Positions 1-6,990 of a stretch of 13,295 nt of DNA are shown piece after piece. The notes below the pieces were generated by a model. It worked only from the letters and a program-made list of their open reading frames with translations, made no database searches and was not told the DNA's origin. Made by a program: the position numbers and the translations under genes. Origin of the DNA: Thermotogae bacterium (GTDB lineage: Bacteria > Thermotogota > Thermotogae > Thermotogales > DSM-5069); contig QNAO01000006.1 of NCBI GenBank assembly GCA_003641785.1, positions 1 to 13,295 of the forward strand. Reading direction: 5' to 3'. Position 1 is the first letter of the stretch; each line of letters begins with the position of its first letter.

Positions 1-5
1 GGAAC

Positions 6-1064
6 ATGCTCCACAATGTTTTCTTTCTATTTGGAATCGCGACCTTTGGATTTAGTTTGTTTCTTTTAATGCGAGGGGTGATGTTGCATCTTGCAATTTT
101 GAGAAAACAGATCATTTGGTCCAAAGAACTCGATATACGCATGGATGTGGTCGTTCTTTACAAGAAGGCAGTTGAACTGCTGAGTTCCGTTTTTGAATCG
201 AGCGCAGTGGCACTAATGGCGAACTCCTCTGAAGGAAGCGAAGTCTTTTTCGCAGAAGGGGGTATTCTGAAAAAGCATTTCAAATGTGGCAACTTAAGCA
301 AAACAAGGACAATATCAAAATCGGAGTTCATTCTCGCAGACGATTCCACTATGAAGAAAATTTTCGCAAAAGCGAAGTTTATCATTCAGTTACCTATATT
401 GAAGGACACTGTTTGCTACATTGGACAGACTCGAAAGATATCGAGTTACATCGCAGGAAAACCTTACTTGATTCAGAATCTTCATGTGTTTCTGCACTAT
501 ATCTTCAAAGCTCATAAGCTGCATTTCGACCTTACAGAAGCGTACAACAGAGATTCTCTCACAGGAGCGTATTCCAGAGAAGGAATTTTGAAAATCATTC
601 AACACTGTATAGATGCCAGGACTCCATTTAGTCTTGTCATGATAGACATAGACAATTTGAAAAAGATCAACGACACCCATGGTCACAGCATAGGTGACGA
701 GTTTTTGAGACATTTTGTATCACGACTGCAGGCTAATTTGAGGTCCGAAGATAGCCTTGGCAGATTCGGAGGAGATGAATTCATCATAATAATGAGAAAG
801 TCAAACTATGAAGAAAGTCGCTCGCGTATGGAGAAAGTCTATTCACAGATGAAAGCGAATCCATTCGCTCCAAGAGACCTTCCAAAAGTGAGAATACCAG
901 TTAGTTACAGTTTCGGTATTTCTACATGGGCAGAAGGGAAAAGTATTGATGATATTATAAGAGATAGTGATGAACGTATGTATGCTATGAAAAGAACTTA
1001 CCACGGAGGTGCGCAAAAAAGTGAAAGTCTTCGTAACACGCCAGATTCCGCAAAAGGGTCTTGA
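6..1064 (+). CDS. Membrane-anchored diguanylate cyclase (GGDEF protein), possibly 5'-partial
   Basis: Predicted to make cyclic di-GMP from two GTP on the inner face of the membrane. One hydrophobic segment (about residues 4-33) is followed by about 140 residues with no recognised domain, presumably a sensor, and then a GGDEF domain (about 178-332). The active-site motif GGDEF is intact at 255-259, the metal-binding stretch IDIDN lies at 213-217, and an RSED inhibitory site sits exactly five residues before GGDEF (246-249), implying product feedback inhibition. The ATG at base 6 is the first possible in-window start but has no clear ribosome-binding site in the five bases before it, so the true start may lie upstream. 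The last residues run past the usual domain end and overlap the dehydrogenase gene by 44 bases in another frame. Cyclase activity is certain at family level; the signal sensed is unknown. Confidence 0.9.
   Translation: MLHNVFFLFGIATFGFSLFLLMRGVMLHLAILRKQIIWSKELDIRMDVVVLYKKAVELLSSVFESSAVALMANSSEGSEVFFAEGGILKKHFKCGNLSKTRTISKSEFILADDSTMKKIFAKAKFIIQLPILKDTVCYIGQTRKISSYIAGKPYLIQNLHVFLHYIFKAHKLHFDLTEAYNRDSLTGAYSREGILKIIQHCIDARTPFSLVMIDIDNLKKINDTHGHSIGDEFLRHFVSRLQANLRSEDSLGRFGGDEFIIIMRKSNYEESRSRMEKVYSQMKANPFAPRDLPKVRIPVSYSFGISTWAEGKSIDDIIRDSDERMYAMKRTYHGGAQKSESLRNTPDSAKGS
1005..1011 (+). promoter_or_regulatory. Ribosome-binding site that fixes the dehydrogenase start
   Basis: GGAGGTG lies inside the end of the cyclase gene, about 10 bases before the GTG at 1021. 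The alternative GTG at 1009 overlaps this motif and could not use it, so 1021 is preferred. Confidence 0.7.
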
Positions 1065-1974
1065 AATGTTGAAAGCACGCTTTGAAGTGAAAATTGGTGC
1101 AAGCGATAGAAGCCTTTCAAAGCGGGAAATATATGAAGGAACAAAAGATGCTGACGCCTTAGTGTGTTTGCTCAGCGATGCTATTGACGAAAAAATCTTA
1201 AGCGGCGCAAAAAAGCTAAAAATAATAGCCAACTACGCGGTCGGCTATAACAACATCAACGTGGAATACGCTAAAGAGCACGGCATTTTCGTTACAAATA
1301 CACCAGGTGTTTTGACTGAAACAACCGCAGATCTCACATGGGCTTTGATGCTCAGCGTGGCGCGAAGGATTGTTGAGGCTGACAAATTCACCCGTAGTGG
1401 GAAATTCAAAGGATGGGAACCGCAGTTGATGCTGGGTTCAAATATTTTTGGCAAAACCTTAGGAGTGATAGGAGCCGGCAGAATTGGTCGAGCTGTGATG
1501 AAACGCGCAATCGGGTTTGGCATGAGGGTAATTTACTATTCAAAGAGTAGGCTTCCTCTGGATATTGAAAGTAATTTGAATGCCGGTTATGTTTCACTGG
1601 AGAAATTGCTCAAAGAAGCCGATTTTGTTTCTCTCCATGTTCCCTTAACCAAAGATACCTACCACATGATAGGAGAAGATCAGCTTTCTTTGATGAAGCG
1701 AACAGCGTATTTGATAAACACCGCGCGTGGCCCCATTGTAGACGAGGAGGCTCTTGTCAAATTTCTAAAAGAAAAGAGAATAGCCGGGGCAGCTCTTGAT
1801 GTCTTTGAGAATGAGCCTCTTTTGACCCCCGGTTTGATGGAACTTGACAACGTTGTTATCACACCCCACATAGGAAGCGCTTCTAAAGAAACACGCGAGA
1901 AGATGTCAGTAATCGTGGCTGAAAACGTAATCGTGGCGCTCGAAGGGAAAATTCCACCAAACTGTGTGAATTAG
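1021..1974 (+). CDS. D-2-hydroxyacid dehydrogenase, glyoxylate/hydroxypyruvate reductase type
   Basis: Cytosolic oxidoreductase that likely reduces glyoxylate or hydroxypyruvate (or oxidises D-glycerate) with a nicotinamide cofactor. It has 317 residues, usual for the family and without the C-terminal ACT domain of long-form SerA. Rossmann motif GAGRIG is at 151-156. The catalytic triad is complete: Arg236 in NTARG, Glu265 in ENEP and His283 in TPHIG. The ending IPPNCVN resembles archaeal GyaR-type enzymes. The strand-2 end reads YYSKSR with no acidic residue, which suggests NADP(H) rather than NAD(H) preference (inference). GTG 1021 is chosen over GTG 1009 because of the GGAGGTG upstream and because MKVFVTRQIP is a typical family N-terminus. 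It overlaps the cyclase gene and meets the permease gene tail to tail. A phosphoglycerate dehydrogenase role is possible but less likely. Confidence 0.85.
   Translation: MKVFVTRQIPQKGLEMLKARFEVKIGASDRSLSKREIYEGTKDADALVCLLSDAIDEKILSGAKKLKIIANYAVGYNNINVEYAKEHGIFVTNTPGVLTETTADLTWALMLSVARRIVEADKFTRSGKFKGWEPQLMLGSNIFGKTLGVIGAGRIGRAVMKRAIGFGMRVIYYSKSRLPLDIESNLNAGYVSLEKLLKEADFVSLHVPLTKDTYHMIGEDQLSLMKRTAYLINTARGPIVDEEALVKFLKEKRIAGAALDVFENEPLLTPGLMELDNVVITPHIGSASKETREKMSVIVAENVIVALEGKIPPNCVN
1971..1974. other. Overlapping stop codons of convergent genes
   Basis: The plus-strand TAG (1972-1974) and the minus-strand TAA (read from 1973 to 1971) share two bases. There is no intergenic DNA, and no GC-rich hairpin followed by a T-run is visible near this point on either strand. 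Confidence 0.9.
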
Positions 1975-3536
1975 TCGATACTTGTATCCTGTAAAGCTAT
2001 CTTTTTGATATTTCTAACTAAATATATAATTATCGCAATCACAACTGCTGTGGGGACGCCTATTCCCACAATGGGAACAAGAGCTTCGATTTTGACAAAA
2101 TTCAGAAGGGATTCTCTGGAAAACATGTAATACTGTAGCGGCAGAATCGATGCAAACGCAAGAGCCATAACAATGCCTTCGATTGCGAAAATGTTTGCAG
2201 TGCTCATCACCTTGGAAGGATTACTCAAATCAACCCGATTTCTTTCTTTGATCATGACTTTCAAACCGAGCATCGCCGCGGCGCTGTAAAGAGTGAAAGC
2301 CACCGGAACCATCCAGAGAATCCTAAAAGGCAGATTAAAAGCAATTTTGAAAACAAGTACAACAGCAAGAAAGGCGCACGAAAATAACGTTGTGGGGACA
2401 ATTATTTTCGGCAGTATCAACTGCAAACTTGTCACCGGAAAATTCAGCGGAACAGGCCAGGTTAAAAACTCCTGTTTCAAAAGAGTGGCTGAAAGAATCG
2501 ATACGTAAAATGTGCTTATCAGAAGACAGAGAAAGACTGGCATGAGAAAGGACTTAGTTGAGAATCCCAATATGAAAGCAAAGGCAATTGGATATATGAA
2601 CATAAACACGGCTTGCTCAATCCTTAAAAGAATTCTTGCGTCTTTCATATAAAAACCCTTCAAGAAAAGATTCTTCCTAATCTTTTGCGCTTTTGTTGTA
2701 CTTACTTTCTCAGAAAACGTTCCGAGATCGAGGTTATTTGCCAGTTGCATGGAAACAACCCACAGAAGAGCGCTCGCCATTATCAGTAAAACAAGATACA
2801 GATACTCACCCTGCAAAACCATCACGGGCCATGAAAACACGTTCCATGCGCCTGTAAACAGTGAAACAACTTCTGTCAGTTTCTCAATGGATCCCAGGTT
2901 CACCCCTTCAAATGCGTATCTTGGCAAAAGCTGCGACGCGGCGAGGAATAGCACAATGGCTATTATGTAAACTATCATGCTAATTCTTCGCGCCAAGGAT
3001 CGATTCATCCACTTTCCAAGAAAGATGGAAAGAATCAGCGAGATACACAGTACGAGCAAAATGACGAGCAAGGCGCTGATAACAGATAGCAGAAAATTTT
3101 TCCCTGTGGCTACAGCGTAAGTGGGTATCGTGAATAAATACATCACAACTGTTATAGACTGCACCATAAGTGTTAGAACCATTTGATAGAGAACAATCGC
3201 AGATTTCTTTACTGGTAGCGTCAGAAGCATCAGCACCTCTTCGTTCCTGAGAAATGATGTAACAAAGCTTGGAACAAAAGCTCCAAGAAAAAGAACTCCC
3301 GCCACAGTTGACCACATAGATACCAGGAAGGTAGCAAGATCTGTCCCTGCAATTTGAACATCTTTGAGAAGGTAAAAACTCCGCCCAAAGAGCAAGATCA
3401 TAGGAATCCCAAAAGCAGTTGAGGCTATTATTGGCATTAAAGTGGCACTTACCTTCCCTCTTTTTCTTCTGGAATTAGTACGAGCAGCGCTTGAACCGGA
3501 AAGGCCATACTTCAAAAGGATCAAGAATTTTTTCAC
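1971..3536 (-). CDS. ABC-2 type exporter permease, 12 predicted membrane helices
   Basis: Membrane subunit of an ABC transporter whose ATPase is encoded just upstream; the substrate is unknown. The 521 residues give about 12 hydrophobic segments (roughly 31-53, 67-92, 113-141, 148-174, 185-204, 235-264, 309-325, 328-354, 377-400, 406-426, 446-468, 485-508). These fall into two halves, joined by a charged cytosolic loop near 268-308. The short motif typical of ABC-2 permeases, an acidic residue followed by LxxLPV and a helix, occurs at about 99-119; a diverged copy (QEFLTWPVP) near 355-363 fits an internal duplication. Start GTG 3536 has AAGGAG about 10 bases upstream, inside the ATPase gene, and the two genes are 4 bases apart. 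The length suits large fused ABC-2 permeases rather than the usual 250-400-residue ones. Confidence 0.85.
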   Translation of the reverse strand: MKKFLILLKYGLSGSSAARTNSRRKRGKVSATLMPIIASTAFGIPMILLFGRSFYLLKDVQIAGTDLATFLVSMWSTVAGVLFLGAFVPSFVTSFLRNEEVLMLLTLPVKKSAIVLYQMVLTLMVQSITVVMYLFTIPTYAVATGKNFLLSVISALLVILLVLCISLILSIFLGKWMNRSLARRISMIVYIIAIVLFLAASQLLPRYAFEGVNLGSIEKLTEVVSLFTGAWNVFSWPVMVLQGEYLYLVLLIMASALLWVVSMQLANNLDLGTFSEKVSTTKAQKIRKNLFLKGFYMKDARILLRIEQAVFMFIYPIAFAFILGFSTKSFLMPVFLCLLISTFYVSILSATLLKQEFLTWPVPLNFPVTSLQLILPKIIVPTTLFSCAFLAVVLVFKIAFNLPFRILWMVPVAFTLYSAAAMLGLKVMIKERNRVDLSNPSKVMSTANIFAIEGIVMALAFASILPLQYYMFSRESLLNFVKIEALVPIVGIGVPTAVVIAIIIYLVRNIKKIALQDTSID

Positions 3537-3540
3537 AACA

Positions 3541-4293
3541 TCACAACTCCTTAATGATTTCTTCTATGTTTTCACCTTCTGAAGTCAGTTCCAAAAACAC
3601 GTCCTCAAGAGACGCCTTTTTATCAGCAGTTTGCTCTCGAAGCTCATCTAAGGTACCTTCCGCTATTAGTTGGCCAAGGTGAATGATTCCTATCCGCTTG
3701 CACATCTTTTCGGCTATTTCCAGAACGTGCGTTGTCATGAACACTGTGCAGCCGTCTTCTATATACTTTTTGAGCAAAAGCTTTAATATTTTTGCTGACT
3801 TTGCATCTAATCCCACCGTGGGCTCATCTAAGAACACAACTTCCGGTTTCCTCATGAGAACACTTATGAGGTATAGTTTCTGTTTCATGCCATGTGACAT
3901 GTCAGACACAATCTTTTCCAGATAGTCAACACCAAAGGCCGAGCACAGTTCATCTATTCTCGGGGAAAGCTGCCTTTTGTTGAGATCGTAGATATCACAT
4001 ATGAAGTCAAGAAATTCCTTTCCTTTAAGATATGGATATATCCTTGGTTCGTCAGGGACAACTCCTATTCTTTTCTTGATCTCTATTTCATGTGTTTCCA
4101 TATCAAGACCCATTATCTTAACAGTGCCTTTGGTAGGCTTCAAAGAACCCGTGAGCATACGGATAGTTGTTGTTTTGCCAGCTCCGTTTGGACCCAGAAA
4201 GCCATATATTTCTCCTTTCTCCACAAACAAATTGACATTTGTAACAGCGTTAACCTCGCCGAATTTTTTGGTCAAGTTGCGCGCCTTAATCAT
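3541..4293 (-). CDS. ABC transporter ATPase, ABC-2/EcsA-like exporter class
   Basis: Nucleotide-binding subunit that powers the adjacent permease. Of 250 residues, Walker A is GPNGAGKT (34-41), the signature is MSHGMKQK (132-139), Walker B is VVFLDEPT with catalytic Glu157, the D-loop is GLDA (161-164) and the switch His is His189. The signature differs from LSGGQ, with His for the first Gly, but SHGMKQK variants are known in EcsA-like exporters. The Q-loop position reads PDEP with no Gln, also seen in this class. The tail (about 215-250) is the short regulatory extension of ABC-2 ATPases. The ATG at 4293 is preceded by AGGGGGAG. It lies 14 bases behind the PIN-PhoH gene, so all five minus-strand genes are probably co-transcribed. 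An exporter role is family-level knowledge; the cargo is unknown. Confidence 0.92.
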   Translation of the reverse strand: MIKARNLTKKFGEVNAVTNVNLFVEKGEIYGFLGPNGAGKTTTIRMLTGSLKPTKGTVKIMGLDMETHEIEIKKRIGVVPDEPRIYPYLKGKEFLDFICDIYDLNKRQLSPRIDELCSAFGVDYLEKIVSDMSHGMKQKLYLISVLMRKPEVVFLDEPTVGLDAKSAKILKLLLKKYIEDGCTVFMTTHVLEIAEKMCKRIGIIHLGQLIAEGTLDELREQTADKKASLEDVFLELTSEGENIEEIIKEL

Positions 4294-4307
4294 CTTGAAC
4301 TCCCCCT

Positions 4308-5561
4308 TTAAAGTAGCTTGGCGGCGAGATTCGCGAGTTCTGACCGTTCTCCCTTTACCAGCGTGATGTGGGCAACTTTCTCATTTCCGCTCATTCGTGC
4401 TGCTGCGTAAACGAGTCCGTTACTGCTTTTGTCAAGATAGGGCGTATCTATCTGATACGGATCTCCTATCAAAACAACTTTGGACCTTTCTCCCACACGT
4501 GTGAGTATAGTTTTCACCTCATGTGGCGTCAGGTTCTGAGCTTCATCAATAATTATGTACTGATCTGGAATAGACCTGCCTCTTATGAAACTGAGAGCCT
4601 CTATTTCCATAACATCTTTCTTCAAAAAGTCTTTGAGACTCATATTCACACGATCAAACAGAAATTCAAGGTTATCGAAAATCGGTTGCATCCAAGGTTT
4701 CAACTTTTCTTCAAGTGATCCAGGCAGGTAACCAACGTCTTTCCCAAGTGGAATCATTGGTCTTGTCACAATTATACGTCTGTACTTCGACTGCCGTACG
4801 GTTTTTTCAAGAGCACAGGCGAGAGATATCAATGTCTTACCCGTGCCCGCTATTCCAACAATTGTTACCATAGACATGTCATCATCGAGCAGAGCATCCA
4901 TAGCATAGAGCTGTTCCGTGTTCAACGCGTTAATACCCCATATCGAAGACTTGTAATCCAAAAGAAGCCTTTTCAATTTTCCGTTGTTGACTTTGAAGTG
5001 TTCATTGCCGATTTTCACGTACTCGTTTTCGACAACTTCAAGTTGGCCCATGTCAAATTGTGATGGATCGGCGACAACATTTGTCAGATCTTTGTATCCG
5101 GGTGGTAACAAGTCTAAATCGGATCTATCTGTCAAATAATCCTGCGCAGGAATTCCCAAAGCCGACGCCTTGACTCTTAAGTTGATATCCTTGCTGACTA
5201 AAAACGTTGGAACTCTACTTTTTTGGGATATATCTAAGGTGTAAGTAAGAATCCAGTTATCCAGGTATTTTTCATAGAGGAAATCTGGTCCCCGAGGTTT
5301 TCTTTCCGTAATAACATGAACTCTAAGGGTGCCATTACCATTGATGGGCACTCCTTTAGATAACTGGCCCTTAGAGCGAAGCTTGTCGAATGCTCTAATT
5401 GCGTCACGAGCTGCTTTTCCCACTGAGCCCGAATGTGTCTTCAGCTTATCCAGTTCCTCGAGCACCGGAAGTGGAATTACTACGTTGTTGTCTTCAAAGG
5501 AATAGATTGAATTCGGATCGTGAATCAAGACATTCGTGTCAAGTACATAATTTTTTACCAA
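4308..5561 (-). CDS. PIN-PhoH fusion protein (PhoH2/YlaK type), putative RNase-helicase
   Basis: Two-domain protein of 417 residues. The N-terminal PIN nuclease domain (about 1-145) carries acidic candidates Asp8 in LDTN, Glu35/Glu36 in LEELDK and Asp125 in SKDINLR. The C-terminal PhoH ATPase domain (about 205-417) has Walker A GIAGTGKT at 236-243, Walker B IIIDEAQ at 336-342 and GDPYQID at 367-373. Characterised relatives in this fused family are ATP-dependent RNA helicase/ribonucleases, so RNA unwinding and cleavage in the cytosol is the likely role. The start is TTG 5561: GGAGGGGA lies 5 bases upstream of it, whereas an upstream in-frame TTG at 5576 overlaps that site. The gene overlaps the exonuclease stop by 7 bases, suggesting coupled translation. 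No small antitoxin-like gene precedes it; the upstream neighbour is a nuclease. Confidence 0.9.
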   Translation of the reverse strand: MVKNYVLDTNVLIHDPNSIYSFEDNNVVIPLPVLEELDKLKTHSGSVGKAARDAIRAFDKLRSKGQLSKGVPINGNGTLRVHVITERKPRGPDFLYEKYLDNWILTYTLDISQKSRVPTFLVSKDINLRVKASALGIPAQDYLTDRSDLDLLPPGYKDLTNVVADPSQFDMGQLEVVENEYVKIGNEHFKVNNGKLKRLLLDYKSSIWGINALNTEQLYAMDALLDDDMSMVTIVGIAGTGKTLISLACALEKTVRQSKYRRIIVTRPMIPLGKDVGYLPGSLEEKLKPWMQPIFDNLEFLFDRVNMSLKDFLKKDVMEIEALSFIRGRSIPDQYIIIDEAQNLTPHEVKTILTRVGERSKVVLIGDPYQIDTPYLDKSSNGLVYAAARMSGNEKVAHITLVKGERSELANLAAKLL

Positions 5562-6127
5562 TCTCGTCCCCTCCAAACTCGTATGAACTCTTTAACACGA
5601 TCATGCCCGAGTGATCGCATCATTTTCAGGAATACCTTGCATGTGAGAACGGCATCGTCCAGTGCCCTGTGATTGGGTTCATCGAACCCATACCTGTGCG
5701 CGAGCCATGTCAAGCTCTTTGTTTCTCCAAAAAGAGTTTTTGAGATCTCGCTCGTATCGACATATGAGATACTCAAAGGAAATGTGCCGATTTCCTTTGC
5801 CTCCATATCGAGAAATGAGAGGTCAAAATCGCCATGATGCAAAACCAAGATCGATTTTCTCACATAACCAGCAATTGTTGGAAAGATCTCTTCCATTGTT
5901 GGCGCATCGCTTATTTGAGAGTTGCTGATCCCATGAACCTTTTCAGTAAGAGCTGGGATTCTCACTATCGGATTCACAAGGCTTTGGAAGGACCATCTGA
6001 GAAGCACCTTGCCTCTGTAAATTGGGACCATCGCAATTTCAATGATCCTGTCTCCGTTCATCGGATCAACACCTGTTGTCTCAGTATCCATAGCGCAGAA
6101 AATAGTGTTTTCCCACAATATCATCAC
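5555..6127 (-). CDS. DEDDh-family 3'-5' exonuclease, DnaQ/PolIII-epsilon-like
   Basis: Small stand-alone exonuclease of 190 residues. The DEDDh catalytic set is complete: Asp14 and Glu16 in DTETTG, Asp102 in GDFD, and His153 with Asp158 in HRALDDA. There is no polymerase, BRCT or helicase domain. Such proteins act on DNA ends (proofreading or repair) or on RNA; substrate choice cannot be read from sequence. Being joined to a PIN-PhoH gene by a 7-base overlap hints at a shared nucleic-acid turnover role (inference). The start is uncertain: GTG 6127, ATG 6124 and TTG 6118 are all in frame, and none has a strong ribosome-binding site at the normal distance (AAGGG lies about 12 bases before 6127). 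The channel gene ends 5 bases upstream, so translation may rely on coupling. Confidence 0.88.
   Translation of the reverse strand: MMILWENTIFCAMDTETTGVDPMNGDRIIEIAMVPIYRGKVLLRWSFQSLVNPIVRIPALTEKVHGISNSQISDAPTMEEIFPTIAGYVRKSILVLHHGDFDLSFLDMEAKEIGTFPLSISYVDTSEISKTLFGETKSLTWLAHRYGFDEPNHRALDDAVLTCKVFLKMMRSLGHDRVKEFIRVWRGRDW
5567..5574 (-). promoter_or_regulatory. Ribosome-binding site that fixes the PIN-PhoH start
   Basis: Read on the minus strand this is GGAGGGGA, 5 bases before TTG 5561. It lies within the last codons of the exonuclease gene and overlaps the alternative upstream TTG at 5576, arguing against that longer start. Confidence 0.7.
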
Positions 6128-6132
6128 CGCTT

Positions 6133-6927
6133 TTATTTGCCCTTCATGTCATCCTTCATGTGCAGATCGATTTGTGTAAAGGGTATTTCAATCCCATTTT
6201 CATCAAAGTTGTGCTTTATTCTCAGAGCCAACGCCTTTTGTGCCGCAAAATAGTTTTCCCTCTTTACCCAGTACAGAAGTTGAAAATCTATTGAGGAGTC
6301 ACCAAAGCCAACAAAGGTCACGGAATTGCTGACTCCTTCTTTCTCCACCAAAGGCTCTTCCTCAAGAGATTTGCTGAGAAGTTCCAAAACCTTTTTCAAA
6401 TCAGACGAATAAGAAACCCCTACTTTCATTGAAAGGCGTCTCACCGGTCCAGGCCAAAACTGAGTCACCTTTCCGTTCCATACCTGTCGATTAGGAATCA
6501 GCACCGATTTCCCATCAAAGGATCGCAAAGCCGTGTGATTCACCTGCACCGCGTTGACAACACCCGATGTTCCTTCAACATCCACGACATCTCCCTCTTT
6601 GAGTTTTCCAGTGATCAACACGAGAAAGCCTGATATCAGGTTTGTCAACGGATCTTGAAGCGCAAGACCTATTATTATTCCTGTGACACCAAACGCCGCC
6701 AAATAGGGCAACAAATCTATGTCCCATATCTGAAGAAGCACCATCACTGCTATAACAGCAATTATTAGGCCCAAAATAACCCGTATTGTGTTGGGCATTT
6801 TGAGCTCTCTTCCGAGTCTCCTGGCTGTCTTCTTCAGTGTACCGTAAAGCAGTCGATATATCCAGTAGGAAACGGCAATCGCAATTGCTGACTCAATTCC
6901 TTGAATCAAAATTGTCTTCCAATTCAT
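6133..6927 (-). CDS. MscS-family small-conductance mechanosensitive channel
   Basis: Predicted pore that releases solutes when membrane tension rises on osmotic downshock. It has 264 residues, close to the MscS core size. Three hydrophobic segments lie at about 8-28, 49-68 and 73-103; the third carries the Gly/Ala-rich pore helix (AAFGVTGIIIGLALQD, about 77-92). The beta domain follows (about 108-160, with KEGDVVDVEG and IPNR), and the C-terminal domain ends in the typical IEIPFTQIDLH (246-256). The start is ATG 6927, which has GAGGGGGAG upstream. The reading frame stays open to 7170, but that extension crosses the divergent kinase gene and its added residues look nothing like a channel. This is the first gene of the five-gene minus-strand unit, so its promoter in 6928-6990 probably serves all five. 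Confidence 0.93.
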   Translation of the reverse strand: MNWKTILIQGIESAIAIAVSYWIYRLLYGTLKKTARRLGRELKMPNTIRVILGLIIAVIAVMVLLQIWDIDLLPYLAAFGVTGIIIGLALQDPLTNLISGFLVLITGKLKEGDVVDVEGTSGVVNAVQVNHTALRSFDGKSVLIPNRQVWNGKVTQFWPGPVRRLSMKVGVSYSSDLKKVLELLSKSLEEEPLVEKEGVSNSVTFVGFGDSSIDFQLLYWVKRENYFAAQKALALRIKHNFDENGIEIPFTQIDLHMKDDMKGK

Positions 6928-6990
6928 GATACTCCCCCTCTCAAAACATCTGCACTCATCTAATACCTTATAATACAACAGGAGGGGATC
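6928..6990. promoter_or_regulatory. Divergent promoter region between channel and kinase genes
   Basis: This is the only sizeable intergenic region (63 bases) and must drive both large transcription units unless promoters lie inside genes. The palindrome TTATAA at 6968-6973 is common to a plus-strand TATAAT (6969-6974) and a minus-strand TATAAG (6972 down to 6967). A 10-base-spaced direct repeat TAATAC (6961-6966 and 6971-6976) surrounds it. No good -35 box is visible for either direction. If the plus-strand TATAAT is used, the start site falls near 6981, leaving a leader of only about 10 bases that is nearly all ribosome-binding site. The two ribosome-binding sites are GGAGGGG (6981-6987, plus) and GAGGGGGAG (6940 down to 6932, minus). 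Confidence 0.5.

Noticed and set aside
390..713. 107-codon minus-strand open frame within the cyclase gene
   Set aside because: It is a shadow of the conserved GGDEF coding sequence with no ribosome-binding site or family resemblance.
843..1232. 129-codon minus-strand open frame across the cyclase-dehydrogenase junction
   Set aside because: It is antisense to two well-supported genes, with low-complexity Ser/Phe-rich translation and no recognisable motif.
1978..1989. Inverted repeat GATAC-TT-GTATC after the convergent stops, considered as a terminator
   Set aside because: A two-base loop cannot form a stable hairpin, the stem is AT-rich and no T-run follows directly.
2980..3315. 111-codon minus-strand frame inside the permease gene
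   Set aside because: It is an alternative frame of a supported gene; its Cys/Ser-rich translation looks spurious.
3660..4293. ABC ATPase signature MSHGMKQK and missing Q-loop Gln as signs of a dead ATPase
   Set aside because: Walker A, Walker B Glu, D-loop and switch His are intact, and these variants occur in active EcsA-like exporters.
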